Shown here one piece after another: positions 50,602 to 58,971 of a stretch of DNA of 64,000 bases. The notes beneath the pieces are model-generated. The model had not been told where the DNA came from. It was given only the letters and a program-made list of their open reading frames with translations, and did no database searches. Position 1 is the first letter of the stretch; the number at the start of each line of letters is the position of its first letter. Source of the stretch: Burkholderiales bacterium RIFCSPHIGHO2_01_FULL_63_240. Lineage in GTDB: Bacteria; Pseudomonadota; Gammaproteobacteria; Burkholderiales; Burkholderiaceae_C. A program made the translations under genes and the position numbers. The stretch spans positions 124,001-188,000 of the forward strand of contig MERU01000001.1 in NCBI GenBank assembly GCA_001770725.1, written 5' to 3'.

Positions 50602-50616
50602 GCCGGGCGCCCCGGC
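50602..50616. terminator. GC hairpin between tadG and dnaE (weak terminator)
   Basis: Stem GCCGGG/CCCGGC with loop cgc, starting at the tadG stop and 13 bases from the dnaE stop. There is no T run, so any termination would be inefficient or Rho-assisted. Confidence 0.3.
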
Positions 50617-50628
50617 CTGGCAAGGGCC

Positions 50629-53600
50629 TCAGCCCTCCCCGTACACCACCTGTGGCTGCGCCTGCGGCATCAGCTCGCGCATGCGCACCATCGCCTCGTC
50701 GCTGGGGAACACGCGCGAGGCTTCACCCAGCTCCACCTCGCCGCGCGCCGACAGCCCCTCGGTGTGGCGCTCGATGACCACGCGCACGGGCAGCCCCTGC
50801 ACGGTGTCGGGCAGGTCGGGCTGAGGCGCTGCCACGCGACGCCCCGGGAACTCGCGCAGCCACTCGCTGACCGGCAGCTGCTGCCCCGGCGCATGCACCC
50901 GCACGAAACGCGCGAAGCGGCAGCGCGCCTGCGCCAGGCTGAAGACCTGCTGCACGTTCAGGCGCAGGCCACCCGAGAAGCGGTCGTTCTGCACCTTGCC
51001 CTGGATGATGACGAGCTCGTCGTCTTTGAGCACATCCTTGTTGGCGTCGAGCGTGTCCTGGTTGGCCACGGCCTCGATGGCGTCGCTCTTGTCGTCGAGC
51101 TTGAACAGGCCCACCCGCCCGCGCGCACCGTTGATGACGCGCAATTCGCTGACGATGCCGGCGACCAGTTGGGGGTCACGGCTGTCGCGCAGGTCGGCGA
51201 TGCGCTGCTTGCAGAAACGGCGGATCTCGCTCTCGGCCTCGTCGAACAGGTGGCCCGTCAGGAAAAAGCCGATGGCGGTCTTCTCCAGGCTCAACTGCTC
51301 CTTGAGCGACCACGGGTCGGCGGGCACCAGGTCGGGCTCGTTGGTGGAGGCGGCGTGGCTGTCACCGAAGTCGAACAGGCCGCCCTGGTCGGCGTTGGCC
51401 GCCAGCGTGTCGGCGTACTCGAAAGCGAGCGAGACGCTGGCCAGCAGGGCCGCGCGGTTGTCCGCCAGCGTGTCGAAGGCCCCGGCCTTGATCAGGGCCT
51501 CGACCACGCGCTTGTTGACCAGCTTGCGGTCCACGCGCGTGCAGAACTCGAAGAAGCTCTTGAACGGGCCGTTGGCCTGGCGTTCGGCCACGATGGCCTC
51601 GATGGCCCCCTGCCCCGTGCCCTTGACCGCACCCAGCGCGTAGCAAATGGACTTGTCGCCGGTGGGGATGAAGCGCCACTCGCCTTCGTTGACGTTGGGC
51701 GGCGAGAAGGTGATGCCGAAGTTCTGCGTGGCATCGTCGTGGAAGATCTTGAGCTTGTCCGTGTCGTCGCTGGCGATCGTCATGTTGCCTGCGAAGAATT
51801 CGGACGTGTAGTGGTGCTTGAGCCAGGCCGTGTGATAGGCCAGCAAGGCGTACGCGGCGGCGTGCGACTTGTTGAAGCCGTAGCCCGCGAACTTCTCCAT
51901 CAGGTCGAAGATCTCGTTGGCCAGCTCGGTCGAGATGCCGTTCTTGGCCGCGCCTTCCGCGAACAGGCCGCGGTGATGCTGCATCTCCTCGACCTTCTTC
52001 TTGCCCATGGCGCGGCGCAGCAGGTCGGCGCCACCGAGCGAGTAGCCGCCCACGATCTGGGCCACCTGCATCACCTGCTCCTGGTAGACCATGATGCCGT
52101 AGGTCTCCTCCAGCACCTTGCTCATCAGGGGATGCGGGTACTCGACCGCCTCCTTGCCGTGCTTGCGCGCGCAAAAGGACGGGATCAGGTCCATCGGGCC
52201 CGGCCGGTACAGCGCCACCAGCGCGATGATGTCCTCGAAGACGCTGGGCTTGGCGTCGCGCAGCATGCCCTGCATGCCGCGTGATTCAAGCTGGAACACG
52301 GCCACGGTCTTGCCCTCGGACAGCAGCCGGTAGGTCGGCGCGTCGTCCAGCGGGATCTTGGCGAAGTCGAAGTCCTTCTGGTCCGGGTGGCGGGCCATGA
52401 TGAACTCCTTGGCCGTCTCCAGGATGGTCAGCGTGGCCAGGCCCAGGAAGTCGAACTTGACCAGGCCGATGGCCTCGACGTCGTCCTTGTCGTACTGGCT
52501 CACGGCCGAGTCGCTGCCGGGCTGCTGGTACAGCGGGCAGAAGTCGGTGATCTTGCCCGGCGCGATCAGCACGCCGCCCGCGTGCATGCCGATGTTGCGC
52601 ACCATGCCTTCGACGCGTTCGGCCAGCTCCAGCAGCGCGGCCACTTCTTCTTCGGCCTTCTCGCGCTCGTTGAGCTCGGGCGCCTCGTGGCGCGCGTAGA
52701 TCACCTTCGCTTTTTCGGGGTCGAAGTCCGGCGGCAACTTGGCCAGCGTCACCGTCTTGCCCGGTGGCGCCGGGATCAGCTTGGCGATGCTGTCGACGTG
52801 GCCGTAGCCCATGCCCAGCACGCGGCCCACGTCGCGCAGCGCGGCCTTGGCGGCCATGGTGCCGAAGGTGGCGATCTGCGAGACGGCTTCGCGGCCGTAG
52901 CGGTCCTTGACGTAGTCGATGACGCGGTCGCGGTTGCCCTGGCAGAAGTCGATGTCGAAGTCGGGCATGGACACCCGCTCCGGGTTCAGGAAGCGCTCGA
53001 ACAGCAGGTTGTACTTGAGCGGGTCGAGGTCGGTGATCTTGAGCGCGTAGGCCACCAGCGAGCCCGCACCCGAGCCCCGCCCCGGGCCCACCGGGCAGCC
53101 GTTGTTCTTGGCCCAGTTGATGAAGTCCTGCACGATCAGGAAGTAGCCTGGAAAGCCCATCTTCAGGATCGTGTTGATCTCGAACTCCAGGCGCTCGACG
53201 TAGCGCGGGCGCTCGGCGTTGCGCTCGGCCTCGTCGGGGAAGAGATGCAAGAGCCGCTCTTCGAGACCCTGGTGCGACAGTTCGCGAAAGAACGCGTCCA
53301 TGGGCTGCGGCTTGCCATCGGCCATGATGGGCGTCGGGAAGTCGGGCAGTTGCGGCTTGCCCAGCACCAGGGTCAGCGAGCAGCGCCGCGCGATCGCCAC
53401 CGTGTTGGCGATGGCCGAGGGGATGTCGGCGAACAGCGCGGCCATCTCGGCCGTGGTCTTGAAGTGCTGTTCCTTGGTGAAGCGCTTGATGCGCTTGGGG
53501 TTGCCCAGCGTCTCGCCCTCGGCGATGCACACGCGCGCCTCGTGCGCCTCGAAGTCATCGGGCGTGAGGAACTGGATCGGGTGCGTGGCCACCACGGGCA

Positions 53601-54171
53601 GCTTGAGCCTGGCCGCCAGGGGCACGGCGGCGCGGATGTGCGGCTCGTTGGTGGGGTGGCCGCCGCGCTGCAGCTCGATGTAGAAGCGCCCGGCAAAGGC
53701 GTCTGCGAGCTTTTTCGCCCAGGCTTCGGCCTTGGCGACGTCGCCCATCAGGATGGCCTGACCCACGGGGCCCATCTCGGCGCCGGACAGGCAGATCAGG
53801 CCCTCGTTGCGGTCGGTCAGCGAGGCCCAGCTCACCCAGGCGTGCGTGCGCTGGCCCGGGGCCGTCCAGGCTTCACCCAGCAGCTCGCACAGGCGCAGGT
53901 AGCCGGCGCGGTTCTGGATCAGCAGCAGCAGGCGCTGCGGCGCCCGGCCCGCCTCTTCGGGCTCCAGCCAGATGTCGGCGCCCAGGATGGGCTGCACGCC
54001 CTTCTTGCGCGCCGCGGAATACAGCTTGACCGCCCCGAACAGGTTGGACAGGTCGGTCACCGCCACGGCGGGCTGGTCGTCCTTGGCTGCCAGCTTGACC
54101 AGGTCGTCGATGCGGACGGTGCCGTCGACGACGGAGAATTCGGTGTGAGCGCGGAGGTGAACGAAGGCCAT
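50629..54171 (-). CDS. dnaE: DNA polymerase III alpha subunit DnaE
   Basis: 1180-residue replicative polymerase. N-terminal PHP domain (FVHLRAHTEFSVVDG), then the family C polymerase core with GPGRGSGAGSLVAYAL and the catalytic Asp pair in MPDFDIDFCQGNRDRVIDYV, plus the VYQEQVMQVAQ and helix-hairpin-helix GYGFNKSHAAAYALLAY regions; an OB-fold near the C-terminus. ATG 54171 (MAFVHLRAHTEF) is the family start although the frame is open far upstream. Length fits DnaE1, not DnaE2. Confidence 0.96.
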   Translation of the reverse strand: MAFVHLRAHTEFSVVDGTVRIDDLVKLAAKDDQPAVAVTDLSNLFGAVKLYSAARKKGVQPILGADIWLEPEEAGRAPQRLLLLIQNRAGYLRLCELLGEAWTAPGQRTHAWVSWASLTDRNEGLICLSGAEMGPVGQAILMGDVAKAEAWAKKLADAFAGRFYIELQRGGHPTNEPHIRAAVPLAARLKLPVVATHPIQFLTPDDFEAHEARVCIAEGETLGNPKRIKRFTKEQHFKTTAEMAALFADIPSAIANTVAIARRCSLTLVLGKPQLPDFPTPIMADGKPQPMDAFFRELSHQGLEERLLHLFPDEAERNAERPRYVERLEFEINTILKMGFPGYFLIVQDFINWAKNNGCPVGPGRGSGAGSLVAYALKITDLDPLKYNLLFERFLNPERVSMPDFDIDFCQGNRDRVIDYVKDRYGREAVSQIATFGTMAAKAALRDVGRVLGMGYGHVDSIAKLIPAPPGKTVTLAKLPPDFDPEKAKVIYARHEAPELNEREKAEEEVAALLELAERVEGMVRNIGMHAGGVLIAPGKITDFCPLYQQPGSDSAVSQYDKDDVEAIGLVKFDFLGLATLTILETAKEFIMARHPDQKDFDFAKIPLDDAPTYRLLSEGKTVAVFQLESRGMQGMLRDAKPSVFEDIIALVALYRPGPMDLIPSFCARKHGKEAVEYPHPLMSKVLEETYGIMVYQEQVMQVAQIVGGYSLGGADLLRRAMGKKKVEEMQHHRGLFAEGAAKNGISTELANEIFDLMEKFAGYGFNKSHAAAYALLAYHTAWLKHHYTSEFFAGNMTIASDDTDKLKIFHDDATQNFGITFSPPNVNEGEWRFIPTGDKSICYALGAVKGTGQGAIEAIVAERQANGPFKSFFEFCTRVDRKLVNKRVVEALIKAGAFDTLADNRAALLASVSLAFEYADTLAANADQGGLFDFGDSHAASTNEPDLVPADPWSLKEQLSLEKTAIGFFLTGHLFDEAESEIRRFCKQRIADLRDSRDPQLVAGIVSELRVINGARGRVGLFKLDDKSDAIEAVANQDTLDANKDVLKDDELVIIQGKVQNDRFSGGLRLNVQQVFSLAQARCRFARFVRVHAPGQQLPVSEWLREFPGRRVAAPQPDLPDTVQGLPVRVVIERHTEGLSARGEVELGEASRVFPSDEAMVRMRELMPQAQPQVVYGEG

Positions 54172-54206
54172 GGGAGCGATTGTAAGAACCCGCGGCGCCC
54201 CAGGCC

Positions 54207-55301
54207 TCAATCGGCAGGCGTGTTCAAAGCGGAAAGTCCGGCTGAGCGGCGAAAGTCGCTTGGGGCCATGCCCACCCAGCGCCGGAAGGTGCGGCTGAAG
54301 TTGGAGGTGTCCTGGTAGCCCAATCGGTCGGCAATGGCTTCGACCGCCATGTCGGAGTGCAGCAGCCACCAGCAGGCGAGGTCTTCGCGCACGCGGTCCA
54401 GCAACTGCTGGTAGGTCAGCCCCTCTTGCCGCAGTTTTCGAATCAGGGTGCGGCTGGAGACATGTTCCTGCTCGGCCAGCTCGTTCAAGGTCGGGTAGCC
54501 CCCCTCGCAGGCCAGCAGCAACCTGAGGATGCGGTCGCCGGCAGGCCCGAGGCGATCGCGCGGATCGTTCTGCTGCGCCCACAGGCGCTCGCACTCCCTC
54601 ATCGCCATGCGGTGGGTCTGGGGGTCGGGCGCCAGGCCCGGGTGCACCAGCAGGCTCGGCGGCAGGACGAGGGCAGAACGCTCCGCGCCGAAGCGCACAT
54701 CGGGCCACCAGCGCTGGTAGGCATCCGCCCAGGGCGGCTGCGGGAAGGCGAACTCGACACGGGCCACGCGCCTCATGTCCAACCCCGTCAGGGTGTCGAG
54801 CACGCGCAGGCCTGCGCCCATGAGGTGCCCCATGATGTACTCGCGCACATCGGGCGCGTGCAGGTGCTCGCGCATCAGCAGCGCCACCTCGTCGGCGCGG
54901 GTTTCCACGTCCAGCGAGATCAGGCTCTGGCGCAGGCCCGCGTGCCGCTGGATCAGGGCCAGGGCCTGGCCCACGTTGTCACACGACATGGCGGCCACGC
55001 CCACCGGCCCGTGCGCCGACAGTTGCGTGCCCCAGCCCACGGTGATGCCCAGCCAGGGCTCCTGCGTGAGCGCCACCGCGCGCCGGATCAACCGCGTGAC
55101 CTCGTCGAAGCTCAGGTAGCGGTGGCCCTCGTGCAGCGCCGCCCAACTCAGTCGCGTGCCCGACAGGATCTGCGCCTCGTCAAAGCCACGCCGGCGCATC
55201 TCCGCACAGATCAGCCGGGCGTAGATGGGGTGCAGTGCGGGCGCCAGCCAGTCGGCCGCCCGCTCGGAAACGGTTTGCTTGCTCAAAGCGCTTGTCACCA
55301 A
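54207..55301 (-). CDS. AraC-family regulator, likely of alkB
   Basis: 364-residue protein. The N-terminal ~240 residues are the arabinose-binding-like sensor domain seen in OruR/AlkR-type regulators; the C-terminus has two helix-turn-helix motifs (TLNELAEQEHVSSRTLIRKL and VEAIADRLGYQDTSNFSRTF, then FRRWVGMAPSDFR). It is divergent from alkB with about 98 bases between, a layout typical of AlkR-like control by alkanes. The start is uncertain: TTG 55301 or GTG 55298 read into MVTSALSK, and no ATG or RBS is clear. Confidence 0.88.
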   Translation of the reverse strand: MVTSALSKQTVSERAADWLAPALHPIYARLICAEMRRRGFDEAQILSGTRLSWAALHEGHRYLSFDEVTRLIRRAVALTQEPWLGITVGWGTQLSAHGPVGVAAMSCDNVGQALALIQRHAGLRQSLISLDVETRADEVALLMREHLHAPDVREYIMGHLMGAGLRVLDTLTGLDMRRVARVEFAFPQPPWADAYQRWWPDVRFGAERSALVLPPSLLVHPGLAPDPQTHRMAMRECERLWAQQNDPRDRLGPAGDRILRLLLACEGGYPTLNELAEQEHVSSRTLIRKLRQEGLTYQQLLDRVREDLACWWLLHSDMAVEAIADRLGYQDTSNFSRTFRRWVGMAPSDFRRSAGLSALNTPAD

Positions 55302-55399
55302 ATGACGATAAGTTGCCAGCGCCGACGGTACCCGAAATCGCCCCTGCCTCGCAAGATCGGATCACCCCATTCACCGTGACACACCGAGGAGACAAGAAC

Positions 55400-56563
55400 A
55401 TGAGCGCTGTGCTGCCCGACCCGATGGCGGCGTCCTACCGGGACCCGAAGAAGCCCCTGTGGCTGCTGCCAGCCCTGATCCCGGCCATCGTCGCCGTGGG
55501 CCCGGTGGCCCACCTGATGGGCCAAGACCACGCCGCCTGGTACGTCCTGCCCTTCCTGGTGCTGTTCGTGCTGGTGCCCATCCTGGACTGGCTGATCGGT
55601 GACGACACCAGCAACCCGCCCGAGGCCGCCGTGCCCTCGCTTGAAGCACGCGGCTTTTACCGCTGGATGATCTACCTGGCCATCCCGGTGGGCTGGGCCA
55701 CCACGCTGTTTAACGTCTGGTTCCTGACGACCCACGCGGTGCCTTGGTACGGTGTGGTCACCACCGTCATCATCAACGGCTTCATGCTGGGCCTGGTGAT
55801 GAACATGAGCCACGAGCTGGGCCACAAGAAGGAATGGCTGCCCCGCAAGGCCTACGTGCACTTCTGCATCGAGCACAACCGCGGCCACCACCGCCACGTG
55901 GCCACGCCGGAAGACCCGGCCTCGTCGAAGATGGGCGAGTCGATCTACCGCTTCATGTTCCGCGAAATGCCCGGCGCCTACTTCCGCGGCTGGGACCTGG
56001 AGGTCGAGCGCCTGGAGCGCCAGGGCAAATCGGCCTGGAGCCTGGAAAACGAGATCGTGCAGGGCTGGATCGGCACGGCCATCGTCTGGGGCGGCATGAC
56101 CGCCTGGCTGGGCACGCAGGCCCTGGTGCTGCTGGCGGTGCTGGCCTTCCTGGGCGCCTTCATGCTGACCTCGGCCAACTACATCGAGCACTACGGCCTG
56201 CTGCGCCAGAAGAAGGCCGATGGCCGCTACGAACACTGCCAGCCGCACCACTCGTGGAACAGCAACCACGTGCTGTCCAACATCCTGACCTTCCAGCTGC
56301 AGCGGCATTCCGACCACCACGCCAACCCGACGCGCAGCTACCAGTCGCTGCGCAGCTTCCACGACATCCCCACCTTCCTGCCGCTGGGCTACACGGGCAT
56401 GTTCCTGGTCGCTTACGTGCCGCCGCTGTGGTTTGCCGTGATGGACAAGCGCGTGGTCAAAGCCACGGGTGGCTATGCCTCGCGCATCAACTTTTTGCCG
56501 GCGCAGCGCAAGCGGCTGGTGAAGGCCTTCGGGATGAAGGACGAGGCTGGGGCATCGGCCTGA
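55400..56563 (+). CDS. alkB: Alkane 1-monooxygenase AlkB
   Basis: 387-residue membrane di-iron hydroxylase that oxidises n-alkanes at the terminal carbon. The histidine boxes are HELGH (138-142), EHNRGHHRHVATPEDPASS from 158, and LQRHSDHHANPTRSYQ from 299, with the diagnostic NYIEHYGLLRQ at 260. Six helices. ATG 55400 follows GAGGAG by eight bases. No rubredoxin or rubredoxin reductase gene is adjacent, so electrons must come from products encoded elsewhere. Confidence 0.95.
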   Translation: MSAVLPDPMAASYRDPKKPLWLLPALIPAIVAVGPVAHLMGQDHAAWYVLPFLVLFVLVPILDWLIGDDTSNPPEAAVPSLEARGFYRWMIYLAIPVGWATTLFNVWFLTTHAVPWYGVVTTVIINGFMLGLVMNMSHELGHKKEWLPRKAYVHFCIEHNRGHHRHVATPEDPASSKMGESIYRFMFREMPGAYFRGWDLEVERLERQGKSAWSLENEIVQGWIGTAIVWGGMTAWLGTQALVLLAVLAFLGAFMLTSANYIEHYGLLRQKKADGRYEHCQPHHSWNSNHVLSNILTFQLQRHSDHHANPTRSYQSLRSFHDIPTFLPLGYTGMFLVAYVPPLWFAVMDKRVVKATGGYASRINFLPAQRKRLVKAFGMKDEAGASA

Positions 56564-56581
56564 AGCTCGACGCCACCGAGG

Positions 56582-56603
56582 CCCGCGGCCTTCACGCCGC
56601 GGG
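56582..56603. terminator. Hairpin between alkB and the GST gene (weak terminator)
   Basis: Perfect eight-base stem CCCGCGGC/GCCGCGGG with loop cttcac, 19 bases after the alkB stop and spanning the stop of the convergent GST gene. No T run follows. Confidence 0.35.
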
Positions 56604-57263
56604 TGGGCTCACCCCGGGCCCCACAGGCGGAAACCGCTTGAAGGCCTCGGTGGCCTCCATCTGCGCGGCCAGGGCGGCCAGCGCCGGGTGCTTGTCAGCC
56701 AGGGCCAAGCCGGGCTCGACCTCGCCCACGAACTGCCAGGCGACGGCGGCGGTGATGCCGGCCTGCCTGGTGGGTTGGCCTTGCACAGGCGCCAGCGCCT
56801 CGGGCCGCTGGGCCACGGCTTGCTCCAGGCCCGCGAGCGCGGCCACGAGCTGCCCCTGCACGCGCTCCAGCCAGGGGCCATGCTGCTTGTCGGCGGGGCG
56901 CAGCTTGCGCTCGTAGATGGACTGCACACCCTTGTCGCACGCGGCCATGGCCAGGCTCAGGGCGCGAAAGTCGTGCTGCAGCGCCTGGGCGTCGGTGGGC
57001 CACAGCTTGGGGCCCTGGCTGTTGGCCTGGCCGTGCGTGGCTTCGATGAACTGCAGGATGAGCGACGAGTCCATCAGCACCTCGCCGTCGGGGCAGACCA
57101 GGGTCGGCGCCTTGACGACGGGGTTGATGCGCTGGAACTGCGGGAAGGTGCTGACGACGGAGACGGCCTCGTGTTCGAACGGCACGCCCAGGCAGTGCAG
57201 GGAGATGGCCACGCGGCGCACGTAGGGCGAGTCGAGCATGCCGATGAGGCGCAGGGGTGGCAT
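56592..57263 (-). CDS. Glutathione S-transferase family protein
   Basis: 223-residue GST. N-terminal thioredoxin-like domain with the catalytic region LIGMLDSPYVRRVAISL, a cis-Pro loop VVKAPTLVC and the glutathione-binding DSSLILQFIE; C-terminal all-helical domain. Substrate unknown. Its upstream region ends at the left side of the low-G+C island. Confidence 0.9.
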   Translation of the reverse strand: MPPLRLIGMLDSPYVRRVAISLHCLGVPFEHEAVSVVSTFPQFQRINPVVKAPTLVCPDGEVLMDSSLILQFIEATHGQANSQGPKLWPTDAQALQHDFRALSLAMAACDKGVQSIYERKLRPADKQHGPWLERVQGQLVAALAGLEQAVAQRPEALAPVQGQPTRQAGITAAVAWQFVGEVEPGLALADKHPALAALAAQMEATEAFKRFPPVGPGVSPPAA

Positions 57264-57394
57264 GGGGGCTCCTGGGTTTGGGTTGAGAGGGCCAGTATGC
57301 CGGTCTGGGGGTTGAGCCGGGCGTCAACACCGTGGGCTGGTGGTGGGAGAGTTCAGGCTGGTTGCGGACGCCCTAGATGGTCAGAATGTGTGGC

Positions 57395-58195
57395 CTAGTC
57401 TTCTGGGTCGTAGGTAAGCAGCGTGACCTTGTATCCGTCGTCCTGCACGAGCGTCTGTTCGTACAAGGAGTCGGGCAGCGCGCCTTCCCCCTTGGAATCG
57501 TCAAGCCACCAGTGCGAATCAATTTCGTTCCAGTCGTCCATGCTGCTGGTACCGAGCCGGCTTAGGCTCTTGGCAGGCAACGGCGAATCCTTCCGGACCG
57601 TTAACCTCGCGCTGAAGTACTCGCTAAAGTTGGCGTATCGGACCTTGTTTTCGTGCGAGAACACGACGGCGTAGGCAAGCTCACTGCGCTCGATGATGCG
57701 GCGAATCGTGGACTCCATGCTTGTGCCAAATGCGTCTCGCGCTCGAATGACGTCGGCAAGGTCGAACTCGCGAGAGGGGCTGCATTCACGGGCGAGCAGG
57801 GCCTGCGGCATGAGAAGCTCAGCGGAAAAGCGATTAGCTTCGAGCTCCCACCCAGCCTTTGTGGTCTTCAGATCATCAACTGAGCACTTGAAGGTTGCCT
57901 GACGATGCCACGGCAATAGGAAATGGCCCAGCTCGTGACCTATCGTGAATCTCTGGCGCGGTCGGGGAACGCTGGAGTTGTAGAAGATGTGCCCGTCGGA
58001 CTTCTCGAGGTTCGTAATGAGAGTGCCTTCGAAACCAGTCGATTCAATCGAGGCAATCTTTGAGATACCCGCCAAGCGGGCAATTTCCTCGATCGGTACC
58101 GGGACCGGCATCTGAGGGTTCTGCCGCAAGATTTCGGCAACGAGCTGCTCTGGCCGCGTGAGGTCGGCCAACTCTACAAGGTCAAGCTCCACCAT
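57395..58195 (-). CDS. ImmA/IrrE-family metallo-endopeptidase
   Basis: 266-residue protein. Zinc motif FTIGHELGHFLLPW (HELGH at 87-91) and the downstream GWELEANRFSAELLMP that supplies the third ligand identify an ImmA/IrrE (COG2856) protease. The C-terminal ~100 residues are an additional region of unknown role. In ICEBs1 ImmA cleaves the XRE-type repressor ImmR, and Deinococcus IrrE cleaves DdrO. Here the gene overlaps the preceding XRE gene by 14 bases, so the same protease-repressor pairing is likely. Confidence 0.9.
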   Translation of the reverse strand: MVELDLVELADLTRPEQLVAEILRQNPQMPVPVPIEEIARLAGISKIASIESTGFEGTLITNLEKSDGHIFYNSSVPRPRQRFTIGHELGHFLLPWHRQATFKCSVDDLKTTKAGWELEANRFSAELLMPQALLARECSPSREFDLADVIRARDAFGTSMESTIRRIIERSELAYAVVFSHENKVRYANFSEYFSARLTVRKDSPLPAKSLSRLGTSSMDDWNEIDSHWWLDDSKGEGALPDSLYEQTLVQDDGYKVTLLTYDPED

Positions 58196-58520
58196 CTCCC
58201 TGAGTCCTCTTCTTCTTAAAGAGATCCAGAGTTTGCTTCAAGACGGCCTGCTCGTCCTCCGAAAGCGACTTGAAGTCGCGGAAGAACTGATGAGCTTCGA
58301 CGTCATCCAGCGATTCTTCGCTATCGGCATCCGCCAAATAGGTCAGAGGAACTCCGAAGTTGGCGGCTAGGCTCTTCAGTAGGTCCATCGAAGGGTTGCC
58401 ACTCGCTCCCTTCTCAAGCTGCCAGATGTGAGTCTTCGACACTCCCACCGCTGTTGCTACTTCCTGGAGCGATTGCCCCTTCCGAAGCCGAAGCTCCGCC
58501 AGCTTGGCACCAAGTGACAT
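58182..58520 (-). CDS. XRE-family transcriptional regulator
   Basis: 112-residue protein. N-terminal helix-turn-helix (LAELRLRKGQSLQEVATAVG, then VSKTHIWQLEKGASGNPS) is followed by a charged C-terminal helix region (EDEQAVLKQTLDLFKKKR). ATG 58520 (MSLGAKLAEL) is the family start; the frame is open upstream through the operator region. It overlaps the immA-like gene. Palindromic AACGATNCGTTC sites lie in the divergent promoter region, so it probably represses both itself and the ubiquitin-like operon. Confidence 0.9.
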   Translation of the reverse strand: MSLGAKLAELRLRKGQSLQEVATAVGVSKTHIWQLEKGASGNPSMDLLKSLAANFGVPLTYLADADSEESLDDVEAHQFFRDFKSLSEDEQAVLKQTLDLFKKKRTQGDGGA

Positions 58521-58558
58521 ATGCGTTCCCCTGCCTACAAACAGTCTCAGTTGCAAGA

Positions 58559-58564
58559 ATTCTA
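58559..58564 (-). promoter_or_regulatory. Candidate -10 box of the XRE-immA unit
   Basis: TAGAAT on the minus strand (five of six matches to TATAAT), 38 bases before the XRE ATG. No good -35 hexamer is visible. The palindrome at 58569-58585 would fall between -10 and -35, suiting autorepression. Confidence 0.4.
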
Positions 58565-58568
58565 GTCC

Positions 58569-58631
58569 ACGAACGATCCGTTCGTTGTAGTTGACGCTCC
58601 GCAATCGTTCATTTAATATAACGATGCGTTC
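58569..58631. promoter_or_regulatory. Operator cluster of the divergent XRE / ubiquitin-like region
   Basis: Site 1 is a perfect palindrome ACGAACG-ATC-CGTTCGT (58569-58585). Site 2 is a half-site ATCGTTC at 58604-58610, the reverse complement of GAACGAT. Site 3 is AACGATGCGTTC (58620-58631), matching 11 of 12 bases of AACGATCCGTTC in site 1. Together they bracket the plus-strand promoter. Confidence 0.6.
58591..58619 (+). promoter_or_regulatory. Promoter of the ubiquitin-like operon
   Basis: -35 TTGACG (58591-58596), 17-base spacer, -10 TAATAT (58614-58619). An operator half-site lies in the spacer, a full palindrome is just upstream and a near-full site just downstream of the -10, so a bound XRE protein would block RNA polymerase. 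Confidence 0.5.
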
Positions 58632-58695
58632 TCGGCCTGGCCTTCCAGGCCCCACGCAGTCCACACGGCAGTCAACAGACTCAAGAGGTACCAGC

Positions 58696-58971
58696 ATGTC
58701 CATCGAACCATCTGTTCATCGAGACGACGCCTCCAAAGGCAAGGAGAAGTCGTTCAGCATCGTCATCAACGGTCAGCAAGAGACCGTGAAGGACAAACAC
58801 CTGACGTACGAACAGGTCGTGCGGCTGGCCTTCCCTGGTGGGCCGTTCGACATCCTGTACTCCGTCACCTACGCCAATCCACATGGCCACGACGGCACCC
58901 TGGCTCCGGGCCAGAAGGTGACCGTCAAAGAGGGGATGAGCTTCAATGTCGTCAAAACCAACCGTTCCTGA
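58696..58971 (+). CDS. Single-domain ubiquitin-like protein (multiubiquitin-domain type)
   Basis: 91-residue protein. After a charged ~18-residue tail comes one beta-grasp domain: SFSIVINGQQETVKDKHLTY, a helix (YEQVVRLAFPG), YSVTYANPHGHDGTLAPGQK and the final strand GMSFNVVKTNRS. This pattern matches the prokaryotic multiubiquitin (Multi_ubiq) domain. The C-terminus lacks a Gly-Gly, so how or whether it is activated is unclear. RBS AGAGG is seven bases before ATG 58696. Its end overlaps the E1 gene by 26 bases, showing tight coupling with its presumed activating enzyme. Confidence 0.85.
   Translation: MSIEPSVHRDDASKGKEKSFSIVINGQQETVKDKHLTYEQVVRLAFPGGPFDILYSVTYANPHGHDGTLAPGQKVTVKEGMSFNVVKTNRS

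Noticed and set aside
56582..56603. Strong intrinsic terminator for alkB
   Set aside because: The stem is good but there is no T run, so it is listed only as a weak terminator.
58591..58695. Upstream extension of the ubiquitin-like frame to 58591
   Set aside because: The extension would cover the promoter and operators; ATG 58696 has a good RBS and starts the recognisable protein.
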